A stretch of DNA of 41,704 nt from an uncultured archaeon (GCA_937138345.1 CAKZOW010000058.1:1-41704); one strand, 5' to 3'. Counted from the first letter of the stretch, positions 25,156-33,823 are shown. Program-made: numbers and translations. Notes: generated by a model from the sequence alone, not told the origin.

Positions 25156-27806
25156 TTTTTTATAAAATTGGGATTACTTAATATAATCTTAGATAGTTCA
25201 CTTAATAATTCTTTCGGTTTCTGATATTCTATTAAATCATTATTTAATTCATCTGAATTACTATTATAACATTTATTTTTAGCCTTCTCATCTAAAAAGT
25301 ATAATTTGAAGTTTGTTCTAAATCTCGAACATGCAGTATAGAGTATATTTTGATTTGTAAGAAGAATCCCTTTTACATTTTCAATTAAAATAAATCCTTC
25401 TTCATATTCTGATCCTTGGGATTTATGAATAGTTATTGCATATGCTGGAACTAAATAGAATGTATCTTTAAAGGGGAATTCAATGATTTGATTATTTAGA
25501 TGTCTTTGAGCTAGAAGAGTTTGATTTTCTTTGTTATATGAGAGTATAGTTAGGTTTTCACCATTAGCTAAGCTATCAAGAGAATAATTATTTTTAGTGT
25601 TCATTACAATATCTCCTATTTTAAACTCATATTGTGATAAGGTTTTTATATTTCTTTGTTTAATATCCTGTTCTAAACACTCTAAATTAACTCTTTTTAC
25701 TAATTCATTGGTATTACATAAGATTTTCTTTCTTTTATCTTTGATTACTTCTTGTGTTATTTCTTGTATTGTTGATTCCTCATAGTCTTCTTCAATACTT
25801 TCTTTATTTTCAATTTGTTTAATGTTCTTCAATATTACACTATTTGATCTATATTGTCCTTCTAATTTGATTTTTGATATATCTTTTATTTTTAGAAGTT
25901 CATAATAGAGAGAGTTTGATTTAAAGTTAGATAATTGTTTTTCATCTCCTAGTAGAAGAATATGTGTTTTAGTAGATAGGGCTTTTAGTATATTATGGAA
26001 TATTTCTTTATCAAGCATAGTAAATTCATCTATAACTAGTATATCTGTATTTAACACATTATTTTCATTATGTTTAAATTTTATTGTTGATCTAGAAAAT
26101 ATATTATTAAATGTCTTATGTATAGTCTTAGCTTCATTAAAGTTTAATTTTTTATTGATATTTGAACAGGCTTGTGCAGTAAAGCAACAATAAGTTATTT
26201 TACATTTATCTCCATATTGTTTATTGAGTTGTTCTAGTATAGTTGTTTTCCCACTTCCTCCATCTCCTGTACATAGTGTGATTTTGTTTCTAAGTGTGGA
26301 ATTAAGTGTTAAAAGTTGTGTTGGGTCAAGAACATAAGCTCCCTCATCTTCCCCCTTTTTGGGCGGGGGGGAAGTTGAGAGGATCTTATTGCTAAGTGAG
26401 GCGCTCGAACTAGAGAGGAGAAGGGCAGACTCTAGGTTTTGTATGAGTTGAGTATATTGTTTTGCTTTTAGTAATGGAATTCTGAGAGGTTCTATTGTTT
26501 CTTTTACATATTTAGAGATAGTTGGATAGTTATGGTTTTTAGTTGATTTAGTAATTTTAGCTTTAAATTTATTATACTCTAGTTCCTTTGTTAAGGGGTT
26601 TTTATATTTAATTGGATCAAATGTTAGGTTAGATGTATTTAGTCCTCCCTGTATTCTCTCAACTTCTTCAAATCTCTTTTCTTCACTTGGTTCTTGTTTA
26701 GTTTTAAGAAAAGGGTATTTTTTATAGAGGTTTTTTGAAAAGTAAGATAATCTAAACTTTTTGTAGGTATTATTGAGAAACTCAATTGTTGAGTTTTCTC
26801 CTTCAAATGATTTGAAGAAGTACTTTAAAACATAATTAACACATTTAGAATAAAACTTATTCTCTTTTAATTCTTGTTTTAAATCAATATTTTTGTAAAT
26901 TTTTGATTCAACTTCCAGTTGTTTTTCTATGATATATGATGGAATAAATCTATTTAGTAGTATATGGAAATGAGGATGTTTATTCTTAGTTGCTTCAACT
27001 ACTAAGAAATATGATCTTTCTTTATCTTGATTTCTTGTTATTACTTCATTAAACCAAATTCTTTTTGATTCTATGAATTCTGAATCATTTAGGAGTTCTT
27101 CCCTTTTTTTTAGGTAGATTTTGTTGTATTCTTGCTCAATTAAGTATTTATTTTGTTTTTTGAACTTGTTTTCTTCTTCTTGTGAGAGTTTCTTTAGATA
27201 TATTCTTTTTTTTATTACAACTTTAGTTACTGCATCCTTTTGAGAAATTTTCTTTATTTGAACATCTACTTCATGTTGAAACCAAGTTTTTAATATTTTT
27301 TCTTTTTTATGTTCTGCTTGTTTTTTTGTTTTATACTTATATCTTGATTTTATCTTGTTTAGATCTAATGATTTATCATACTCATTCATAATATGATTTA
27401 GTTTTTTGAATAAAATTGATGTTTCTAAGGTTATTTGTGCATTTAAAATAATTTTATATGGGATTTTAAGTTTATTCTTAGTTAGGTGTTTTGTTATTAT
27501 ATCCTTTCTTTGTAAGTTAATTGGTTGTGTTGTCAAGGTTAGAAAAAAACTAAAATCTTCTTGAGGTGAGATAATATTTAGCTTAGATCTTAAAAGTTCA
27601 GCTTTCTGAGAAGAACACTCTTCACAATTCCATGAATTACATTTTACTTGAAATGGGATAAATTCATTGGTTTTTTTATCCAGTAAAATGATAATTTGTG
27701 TAGAGCATTGAGTTGATTGAAATTTAGATTTATTGTAGAAAGATCTAGATTTATTGAAATAGTCAAGTTCTAGATTGTTATTTTGAGTTAGAAAGTTTTT
27801 ATACAT
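25137..27806 (-). CDS. Rep-Hel fusion: HUH endonuclease joined to RecD-type SF1B helicase
   Basis: 889 residues. The N-terminal half is a rolling-circle Rep: zinc-like CNSWNCEEC (Cys56, 61, 64), motif 1 FFLTLTT (87-93), HUH motif HPHFHILL (His279, His281), and YVLKY with Tyr325 and Tyr329 as candidate nucleophiles. A Ser/Pro-rich linker (about 465-490) leads to an SF1 helicase: Walker A CTGDGGSGKTT (512-522), Walker B VIDEFTML (591-598), LLLGDEKQL (617-625), QYRSN (651-655), IHKSQGSEY (793-801) and YTACSRFR (823-830). HKSQGSEY is typical of RecD/TraA rather than Pif1. The order Rep then helicase is that of Helitrons. The role should be replication of the element by nicking its origin and unwinding. 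The last residues (NDPSRI-stop) are encoded by the att core and tRNA-Val. Confidence 0.88.
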   Translation of the reverse strand: MYKNFLTQNNNLELDYFNKSRSFYNKSKFQSTQCSTQIIILLDKKTNEFIPFQVKCNSWNCEECSSQKAELLRSKLNIISPQEDFSFFLTLTTQPINLQRKDIITKHLTKNKLKIPYKIILNAQITLETSILFKKLNHIMNEYDKSLDLNKIKSRYKYKTKKQAEHKKEKILKTWFQHEVDVQIKKISQKDAVTKVVIKKRIYLKKLSQEEENKFKKQNKYLIEQEYNKIYLKKREELLNDSEFIESKRIWFNEVITRNQDKERSYFLVVEATKNKHPHFHILLNRFIPSYIIEKQLEVESKIYKNIDLKQELKENKFYSKCVNYVLKYFFKSFEGENSTIEFLNNTYKKFRLSYFSKNLYKKYPFLKTKQEPSEEKRFEEVERIQGGLNTSNLTFDPIKYKNPLTKELEYNKFKAKITKSTKNHNYPTISKYVKETIEPLRIPLLKAKQYTQLIQNLESALLLSSSSASLSNKILSTSPPPKKGEDEGAYVLDPTQLLTLNSTLRNKITLCTGDGGSGKTTILEQLNKQYGDKCKITYCCFTAQACSNINKKLNFNEAKTIHKTFNNIFSRSTIKFKHNENNVLNTDILVIDEFTMLDKEIFHNILKALSTKTHILLLGDEKQLSNFKSNSLYYELLKIKDISKIKLEGQYRSNSVILKNIKQIENKESIEEDYEESTIQEITQEVIKDKRKKILCNTNELVKRVNLECLEQDIKQRNIKTLSQYEFKIGDIVMNTKNNYSLDSLANGENLTILSYNKENQTLLAQRHLNNQIIEFPFKDTFYLVPAYAITIHKSQGSEYEEGFILIENVKGILLTNQNILYTACSRFRTNFKLYFLDEKAKNKCYNSNSDELNNDLIEYQKPKELLSELSKIILSNPNFIKNDPSRI
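25143..25155 (+). repeat. Left attachment core (attL) within tRNA-Val
   Basis: CCGGGAAGGATCA, the T-stem and acceptor 3' strand of tRNA-Val. Identical to 33824-33836 and different outside these 13 bases. Confidence 0.88.
26348..26374. repeat. GC-rich palindrome inside the Rep-Hel linker
   Basis: CTTCCCCC (26348-26355) and GGGGGAAG (26367-26374) around a T-rich loop, encoding part of the linker STSPPPKKGEDEGA. The GC content contrasts sharply with the AT-rich gene. It may be a small palindromic repeat inserted in frame in a flexible linker. Confidence 0.5.
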
Positions 27807-27841
27807 CCCTTTAATGGATATATTGCATAGTAAAAAGGTTT

Positions 27842-27886
27842 GTAGTAACCCTTGTTTTGTTATAGGTAATCCCTATGGGTTACTAC
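27842..27886. other. Candidate replication origin of the element (nested hairpin)
   Basis: Perfect 10-bp inverted repeat GTAGTAACCC (27842-27851) and GGGTTACTAC (27877-27886). Between the arms is a smaller hairpin, ATAGG with CCTAT. It lies 36 bp upstream of the Rep-Hel start. HUH initiators usually nick in such hairpins near their own gene. The heptamer GTAACCC of the arms recurs twice next to the right attachment site (33798-33804, 33819-33825). Alternatively it is an operator for rep. Confidence 0.5.
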
Positions 27887-27926
27887 TTCTCTTTTATTTG
27901 AAATTAAATGATATTTTTTAATTTAA

Positions 27927-28306
27927 TTATCTCTCCCAATAATTTACTTTTATTATTTCTTTTTCTGATTTATATTTAATAACATCTCTATAATATGTTT
28001 TTTCTATATATCTTGTTTTTGCAACATCTTTGCATTCTTCATATAATTCTTTAACATCATTATTTTTAAAAGCGTTAAATCCTTTAACTAAATTTTCTCC
28101 TAAACTTAAACTTATATCTGTTTCACACTCTTCTACATAATATACTTGGGGTTCTCTTTGTGTATAACTTTCCTTTGCTGTATATGGTGTACTTGTTTAT
28201 ATTCTGTCTTTTCAAATAATGGTAAGTAACTAACTATAAATCCTATTCCTACTATACTTAATAGTATAAACGTAAATGTTAAAATTTCTTTTAATTCTTT
28301 ATTCAT
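27927..28306 (-). pseudogene. Frameshifted small membrane-protein gene
   Basis: From the ATG at 28304-28306 the frame encodes MNKELKEILTFTFILLSIVG, one hydrophobic helix, then FEKTEYK. Near 28190-28200 the coding pattern moves to another frame, which continues with PYTAKESYTQREPQVYYV and an acidic, Lys-rich domain ending VNYWER-stop at 27927. Joined, they make a protein of about 125 residues with one membrane helix. Function unknown. Decay, sequencing error or programmed frameshift are all possible. Confidence 0.6.
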
Positions 28307-28392
28307 ATTCTACTACGTGTTTTTTAATTTATATAAGTTATTCTTTTTAATTAAAACTTAATCTTTATAAAAATTAAAATTTATTTACTTGT

Positions 28393-29268
28393 ATGGATTA
28401 TGTTAAAAAAATTTTAGAAAAAAACCTTATTGAAAAAGAAAATTTACTGATTCCAGAAATTTTTTTTGAAAATGATTCCTTAAAAGAATTAAATAGAGTT
28501 TTGAGTACTAAGAATATAAATTCTTTAGCATCATTCTTTAAAAATTCTTCTGAGAAAAACTTAAATATTCCTTTTTTTAAAGATATAGAAAAAGAATTAA
28601 AAATAAAGAGAGTCCTTAAAAGTGAGGATTTAGAATTAATTAAAAATATTTCAGAAGTTGGTGTTTGCGATAGTAATACTTTTTTTAAAATGTTAGGAAT
28701 TTTAAATCACATTTCATTTCTTTTTGATACTATTGAAGAGAAGAAATATCCTGAAGTAGTAAAATCAACTTTAATGTTGTGGTCTTATCAAATGGTTTAT
28801 GAAATGATTTCAACTATTTTTTCAGGATATGTTTATGATTATGCAAGTAGCGATAAGATAAAAAATAAAAGTTTTTTAAAAAATTTTAAGGATAATAAAC
28901 ATCCTCCATTAGGAACATTATTGCTTTTTCTAAAAAAGAATAAAATAATTTCTAATAGAAATTACTTTTTTGAAAATATTAAAAGAAATGGAATTGCTCA
29001 TGGGAATATTTACTTTGATCCTTATAAGAATATTTTTATTTCTTCAATAGGGAAAGAGTTAAATTATTTGGATTTTATGAAGGATTTAAAATATTCCTAT
29101 GAAATTTTAATGGAATTTATATTATTAGTTAATGGTAATTCATATAACCTTAGAGAGGATATGTTACTTGGTTTTAAAGCATTAGCAAATAATTTGGTTG
29201 GTCTAAGTAGAGTTTCAATCGCTAGAGATGCATATGTGGATTTTATTTCAGATTTAGAAAAAAATTAA
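28393..29268 (+). CDS. HEPN-like protein, unknown function
   Basis: 291 residues, helical, no signal or membrane segment. Near residues 198-204 it reads RNGIAHG, which fits the R-x4-6-H motif of HEPN domains in a suitable context (helix, then IYFDPYKNIF). HEPN proteins are often RNases in toxin-antitoxin, abortive infection or CRISPR settings, but many are inactive. No nucleotidyltransferase (MNT) partner lies next to it. CTTTATAAAAA is centred 25 bp before the ATG. Located in the mobile element, so a plasmid maintenance or defence role is possible (inference). Confidence 0.6.
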   Translation: MDYVKKILEKNLIEKENLLIPEIFFENDSLKELNRVLSTKNINSLASFFKNSSEKNLNIPFFKDIEKELKIKRVLKSEDLELIKNISEVGVCDSNTFFKMLGILNHISFLFDTIEEKKYPEVVKSTLMLWSYQMVYEMISTIFSGYVYDYASSDKIKNKSFLKNFKDNKHPPLGTLLLFLKKNKIISNRNYFFENIKRNGIAHGNIYFDPYKNIFISSIGKELNYLDFMKDLKYSYEILMEFILLVNGNSYNLREDMLLGFKALANNLVGLSRVSIARDAYVDFISDLEKN

Positions 29269-29321
29269 TTCTTTGCTTTTTCGCCACATGGTAGCTATAA
29301 ATATAATCAAGTTAAGTAGTA

Positions 29322-29360
29322 GTCTTTTTTCTCTCGGCAAGCCGTGAGAAGAAAAAAGAC
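29322..29360. terminator. Bidirectional hairpin terminator
   Basis: GTCTTTTTT(CTCTCGGC) pairs with (GCCGTGAG)AAG-AAAAAAGAC around loop AA. The 17-bp imperfect stem has T runs on both strands and lies between the convergent HEPN-like and GCxSC membrane genes. Confidence 0.75.
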
Positions 29361-29367
29361 ATAAAAT

Positions 29368-29841
29368 TTACTCATATTTTTTTATGGAACACATTTTCAA
29401 ATTTTTTAATAATGAGTAATTACTATATAATAAAATTCCTAATGCTAAAAATTTTAATTCTAATCCATACCATGGAAGAAAAGATATCAAAGAACCCAAT
29501 CCCAAATATGAAGCCAAAGTTAGAGAACATGATGCACATCCTGCAACTAGTAGACTTAAAAAAGAACTTCCTCCTGAAAAAATATTATGTTTTAGTGATA
29601 AAGTATTAAATAAAATAAATCTATATATTGTAATAGAAATAAATAAACTAAATAATATTGAAATTAGAAGTTGTATGCTTAATTGAAATAACAAATAGTA
29701 AGTGCCATAATTTCCTCTTATTAATGGAATGTTTGTAAATAAAAGAAAAATATACATTGTTAAAAGAAAAGAAATTATAAAAATAACTATTGAATACCAT
29801 TTCTTAAAAAGTTCAATAAAATTTAAAATTAAGCTAGTCAT
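29368..29841 (-). CDS. Membrane protein with GCxSC motif, linked to multicopper oxidase
   Basis: 157 residues, about four to five helices. The block VAGCASCSLTLASYLGLGSLISFLPW contains two Cys three residues apart at the start of a helix, which could bind a metal or be redox-active. A similar arrangement (GCxxCS, then LG and LP, then GLEL) occurs in small membrane proteins I have seen near copper genes, but I cannot name the family with certainty. It starts 6 bp after the oxidase stop, so it is in the same operon and may handle copper or electrons for it. Confidence 0.6.
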   Translation of the reverse strand: MTSLILNFIELFKKWYSIVIFIISFLLTMYIFLLFTNIPLIRGNYGTYYLLFQLSIQLLISILFSLFISITIYRFILFNTLSLKHNIFSGGSSFLSLLVAGCASCSLTLASYLGLGSLISFLPWYGLELKFLALGILLYSNYSLLKNLKMCSIKKYE

Positions 29842-29847
29842 CTTATA

Positions 29848-31689
29848 TTATTTAACATTAAATTTCATCATCATTCCAGCTTCTAAATGTTCTGCAATGT
29901 GACAATGTACCATCCACTCTCCAGGGTTTGTAACATCAAGTAAGATATCAATACTAGACCCAACTGGAACTAATACTGTATCTTTCCAAACAAGGTTATC
30001 ATTAATTTCTCCATCTTTTTCAAGAACTAAAAACCTTTGACCATGAAAATGAATTGGGTGTTGCATAGGATGAGCGGAATTAGGATCATTATATAATCTT
30101 ATTTTAACTTTATCACCAACATTAAAATCTAAATTTATATCCATATTTTCTTTTTTAGATGTTGAATCTCTTAAAATCCATTCAATATTTTCACTTGATG
30201 ACATTGAATTCATCATCTCCATTTCATCTTCCCATTCAAATTTCATCTTATGAGGTTCTTCTTCATGATCTTCATCTAAATATTGAGAACATTCCACCAT
30301 TTGTGGCATCATTTCACAATGTTCAATTTTTTCTTCTTCAGATAAACCCTCAAGCATAGACATACCTCCCATATTCATTTCTACGCTCAAATCTATTTGA
30401 ACATCAATTTCCTTATCAAAATAAGATCTAAAATTATTGATATCTTCAATAACATAAGAATTTTCTCTAAGTGATAAAAATTCAGAGGAATAATCGTTTT
30501 GAGATTTTTCATCTAAAACATTGACAGATCCAATAGTATATTCTTTATTTGGGTTAATATGTTTTATTTCAAACTTACCTGAATTTTCAAAATAGGCTTC
30601 AATAGTATATCTTTGAGCAGGAGCAATAATCATTGAGTTGATATATTCTTCTTTCTCATAGGAGCCTATATCTCCCCCAATTAATTTAAATTGTACTCCA
30701 GGAATTGAAAAGTTAAACATTCTAGTATTTGCAACATTTGTTATATAGAATCTAGATACATCTCCTTTATTAACTTCAAGAGTATAATCATCATCTCCAT
30801 TAATTAACATTATGTTACCGAATCTTCCCATTAATGTTCTTGTAGCGTGGCCTTCATAAAAAGGTTCAACATCTCCATTTTCAATTAATATATCATCAAG
30901 AATTAAAGGGATTTCTTTATTTACATTATTGTAATAATCATCATATTTGGAATCAACTAACATATTTCCATATAAACCTAATTCCTGTTGAATATCTTCC
31001 CTTACATGTGGATGATACCAATAAATACCTTCATCTGGGAAGTCTAGTTTATATTCAAAACTATCTCCAGGTAATTGAACATCCATTGTGGAACCTGGAA
31101 CTCCATCATTTTCATTTTCAAGTCTTAAACCATGCCAATGAACTGTTGTTTCCATATCTAAGTTATTTGTTACATTAACATGAATTGTCGCATCTTGTTC
31201 TACTCTTAAAAGAGGTCCAGGTATTTGTCCATCATAACCAAACATTCTAATTTCTTGCCCTGCAATTTCTTTTTTTATAATATCAATTGACAAATCGATA
31301 GAATCTCCATCTTTCAAATTATAAATTTGAGTCTCTTCTGCAGTTGAAAGGCCTTCAATAGATCTTGAAATTTGATTTGAATCTTTCTTCATCATAGTAT
31401 CCATGTTATGATTCATATTCATTTTTTCTTTTTTATTTTCACACATAGACATAGATGGCATCATTTCACAACCTTCCTGGATTTGTGTTTCTGATAATAT
31501 TATACCTTCATATTGTTCACAACCAGGCATCTCCATTTCTTGACAATGTAATATCATCATTAAATCTGAAGGTGAATACTCTTCAGGAACACTTTCTTTA
31601 ACTCCATTTTCAGTTTGAATTGAAGTACTACATGCTGCTAGAAATAGAAGCATAATACCAGCTATTGAAAACACTTTTATCTGTTTCAT
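29848..31689 (-). CDS. Lipoprotein multicopper oxidase with Met/Cys-rich copper-binding segments
   Basis: 613 residues. Lipobox LLFLAAC (Cys20). The cupredoxin copper motifs are complete: HWHGLRL (184-190), YWYHPHV (HPH at 226-228), HPIHFHG and HCHIAEHLEAGMM near the C-terminus, giving one type 1 and one trinuclear site. Two unusual segments, one before the first domain (about 45-105) and one about residue 440-510, are rich in Met, Cys and His. They hold three similar motifs: HCQEMEMPGC, GCEMMPSMSMC and HCEMMPQMVEC. CueO and related copper-detoxifying oxidases carry Met-rich segments that bind Cu(I), so Cu(I) oxidation outside the cell is the likely role; other substrates remain possible. Operon with the GCxSC membrane protein, divergent from a regulator. 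Confidence 0.92.
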   Translation of the reverse strand: MKQIKVFSIAGIMLLFLAACSTSIQTENGVKESVPEEYSPSDLMMILHCQEMEMPGCEQYEGIILSETQIQEGCEMMPSMSMCENKKEKMNMNHNMDTMMKKDSNQISRSIEGLSTAEETQIYNLKDGDSIDLSIDIIKKEIAGQEIRMFGYDGQIPGPLLRVEQDATIHVNVTNNLDMETTVHWHGLRLENENDGVPGSTMDVQLPGDSFEYKLDFPDEGIYWYHPHVREDIQQELGLYGNMLVDSKYDDYYNNVNKEIPLILDDILIENGDVEPFYEGHATRTLMGRFGNIMLINGDDDYTLEVNKGDVSRFYITNVANTRMFNFSIPGVQFKLIGGDIGSYEKEEYINSMIIAPAQRYTIEAYFENSGKFEIKHINPNKEYTIGSVNVLDEKSQNDYSSEFLSLRENSYVIEDINNFRSYFDKEIDVQIDLSVEMNMGGMSMLEGLSEEEKIEHCEMMPQMVECSQYLDEDHEEEPHKMKFEWEDEMEMMNSMSSSENIEWILRDSTSKKENMDINLDFNVGDKVKIRLYNDPNSAHPMQHPIHFHGQRFLVLEKDGEINDNLVWKDTVLVPVGSSIDILLDVTNPGEWMVHCHIAEHLEAGMMMKFNVK

Positions 31690-31704
31690 AATAGTATCAT
31701 TAGA

Positions 31705-31740
31705 TGAAACTATACTTATATATTAGTGAAACTATATAAA
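31705..31740. promoter_or_regulatory. Divergent promoter with direct-repeat operator candidates
   Basis: Two copies of TGAAACTATA (31705-31714 and 31727-31736), 22 bp apart, lie between the oxidase and its regulator. The second overlaps TATATAAA (31733-31740), which is centred 25.5 bp before the regulator ATG. The minus-strand TATA (around 31715-31724) lies about 30 bp before the oxidase ATG, between the repeats. A protein bound to the repeats could control both directions. Confidence 0.6.
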
Positions 31741-31761
31741 TTAAGTATGAATTAATATATT

Positions 31762-32238
31762 ATGAAAAAAGTTGTAAAAGATGTTATATATTTCTCAGTA
31801 ATGAGCTTATTTTTTATACTCTTATCACTAACAGTTGTATCCTTTTATTTTATAGGGATTGAGGAAGTACCTTATATTATAGATATTTTTGTGAAATATC
31901 ATGTATTATTTATGTTTCTTAATGCAATTCTTGGTCTTGTTTTTGGTTTTTTATCTTATTTTTTTTTAAATGCTAAAATCAATAAAAATAAAAAAGAAAT
32001 GAAACACACAATTTCAATTCTTTTAGATCTTCTTCAAAGCGAAGAGAAAAAAATAATTTCTTTTCTGTTAAATAATAAAGGAGTTGCTACACAATATGAA
32101 CTTACAAAAATAGAAAATATGACTAAATTGAAAGTTCATAGATGTTTAGAAAAATTAGAAAGAAAAAATATTATAACTAAAGAAAAGTTAGGAAAAATAA
32201 ATAAAATTTATTTAAATAAAGAAATTATTGTCCAATAA
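31762..32238 (+). CDS. Membrane-anchored winged-helix transcription regulator
   Basis: 158 residues. Two transmembrane helices at about 10-32 and 48-72, then a cytosolic basic linker (NAKINKNKKEMK) and a winged helix: EEKKIISFLLNNKGVATQYELTK, recognition helix KLKVHRCLEKLERKNII and a wing. This is the MarR/IclR-like form of archaeal membrane regulators. It is divergent from the multicopper oxidase and shares its promoter region, so it probably controls that gene. The last 14 bp overlap the end of the convergent integrase gene. Confidence 0.8.
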   Translation: MKKVVKDVIYFSVMSLFFILLSLTVVSFYFIGIEEVPYIIDIFVKYHVLFMFLNAILGLVFGFLSYFFLNAKINKNKKEMKHTISILLDLLQSEEKKIISFLLNNKGVATQYELTKIENMTKLKVHRCLEKLERKNIITKEKLGKINKIYLNKEIIVQ

Positions 32239-33757
32239 AATTAATTTCTTCCTCAATTTCTTTTTCAACTTTATAATTGATTATACCTCCATGTATGATC
32301 AAGTGTAACATCATATGCTCAAAATCTTTGAATGTTTTAATATTTGCTTTAGATAGCTCTTCTTTCACATCTCTAGAGAATGAGTTCCACATTTTATAGA
32401 ATATTACTGCACCTGCTTTAAATACTAAGCTTTTAGATGTTTGTGTTATTGTGACATGTTCTTCTAGTTCATCTTCCCATTCAAGTATTTCCTTATAGAA
32501 AAGACTATTCTCTTTAATATATTGGTAGTTAGAGTGTGTAATTGAAGGTAATGTTAATCGTGATCTTTCTTTAGAGTTCTTTAAAACAATATGTTGTGTA
32601 TGCTTTTTTTCTAGATGATTAATTGCTTTTTGCTCTTTCAACATATTTCTTATTTTTCCCAGTTCCTCTTTTATTTCTTGGTTTTCACCTTTAACTTCTT
32701 TAACTTCTCCTTTCAGTTCATCATTTTCAACTTCATATTTCTGTATTTCATCTTTTTTCATACCTTCTCTAATTTTAGTTTTCCCTAAGGTTCTTTTAAG
32801 AAAATATCTTCCTGCAACCTTCGAATTCTCTCCCCATCCAAATTTATAGTTAAATTGCTGCATACTCATTTCAGAAAACGATGCAAAATATGTTGCAGAT
32901 GAGTGTCTCAGCTTATGGGATGTTACCCATGAAAACTCCTCGCCTAAAATTTCTTTAGCATATCTTTTTAATTTTTTATTAAGGGTCTGTAATGTTGCTG
33001 GACTTCCATCTTTAAATGATAAAACGTAATCTTCTTTTCCAATTGATTTATTTTTTTTAAGAATCTCATTAATAAAGTATTCAATTTGTGGTTTAAGTAC
33101 AACAATTTCCATATCTCTTCGTCTTGTTTTTAATTTAGGTAGTGCCACATAAAGGTCTTCTCCTTTTTCATATGAGAAGCTTTTTAGTCTTAATGATCTA
33201 ATATCTTGAGATCTACAACCTGTTGAAAACATGAATGCAAGAAAAAATTTGATTATTTCATCTTTTTCGGGTATATTATTAAGTATTTTTTTAATATCCT
33301 CATATGATAAAACGGGTTGATCAAAATCAATTTCATCTTCCTTTATAGTTATTTCTCCAAGTCTTTCTTCTCTTTTTGCCCTACCTAATAGGATTGTTAA
33401 ATATGCTCTAATAAACCTTAAATAATTATTTGCAGTACTATTTGAATAAGGATTTCCATCTTTGTTAAGAAAATCTCCTTCTCTTAGATTAGATACTAGA
33501 TCCATGTAATCATCTTCATCGATGTCTTTAATTCTCTTATTTGGAAAAAACTGAGTACAAAATTTATTAAAATATGAAGATACATTAACAAGTCTACCAT
33601 ATGAAACTTCTTTTTTATATTGTAACTTTTTAATATATCTATCAAAGTCTTCTTTATTTTCATCTGAAATTTCAGTTGAATTCATAACTTTGTTAAAGCT
33701 TGCTTTAAATCTTTTTTTATCTTTGTCTATATCATGTTGATTTGGTTTGTCTGCCAT
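32225..33757 (-). CDS. int: Tyrosine recombinase (integrase) of the element
   Basis: 510 residues. Core-binding domain at about 30-135. Catalytic residues Arg182 (FSTGCRSQDIRSL), a Lys near 208-210 (PKLKTRR), His281 and Arg284 (SHKLRHSSATYF), Trp309 or a neighbour in place of the second His (FGWGENSK), and nucleophile Tyr318 (GRYFLKR). After the catalytic domain there is a coiled coil (about 334-390, rich in E and K heptads) and a C-terminal domain of about 120 residues, so it is longer than XerA. The start lies 66 bp from the att core, as in other archaeal elements. TATATAAC about 29 bp upstream keeps the promoter with the gene after integration. Confidence 0.92.
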   Translation of the reverse strand: MADKPNQHDIDKDKKRFKASFNKVMNSTEISDENKEDFDRYIKKLQYKKEVSYGRLVNVSSYFNKFCTQFFPNKRIKDIDEDDYMDLVSNLREGDFLNKDGNPYSNSTANNYLRFIRAYLTILLGRAKREERLGEITIKEDEIDFDQPVLSYEDIKKILNNIPEKDEIIKFFLAFMFSTGCRSQDIRSLRLKSFSYEKGEDLYVALPKLKTRRRDMEIVVLKPQIEYFINEILKKNKSIGKEDYVLSFKDGSPATLQTLNKKLKRYAKEILGEEFSWVTSHKLRHSSATYFASFSEMSMQQFNYKFGWGENSKVAGRYFLKRTLGKTKIREGMKKDEIQKYEVENDELKGEVKEVKGENQEIKEELGKIRNMLKEQKAINHLEKKHTQHIVLKNSKERSRLTLPSITHSNYQYIKENSLFYKEILEWEDELEEHVTITQTSKSLVFKAGAVIFYKMWNSFSRDVKEELSKANIKTFKDFEHMMLHLIIHGGIINYKVEKEIEEEINFIGQ

Positions 33758-33823
33758 TTTAGTAATAGTATATCGTTATTTGTTATATACTTTAGCAGTA
33801 ACCCCTCTTATTACATCGGTAAC

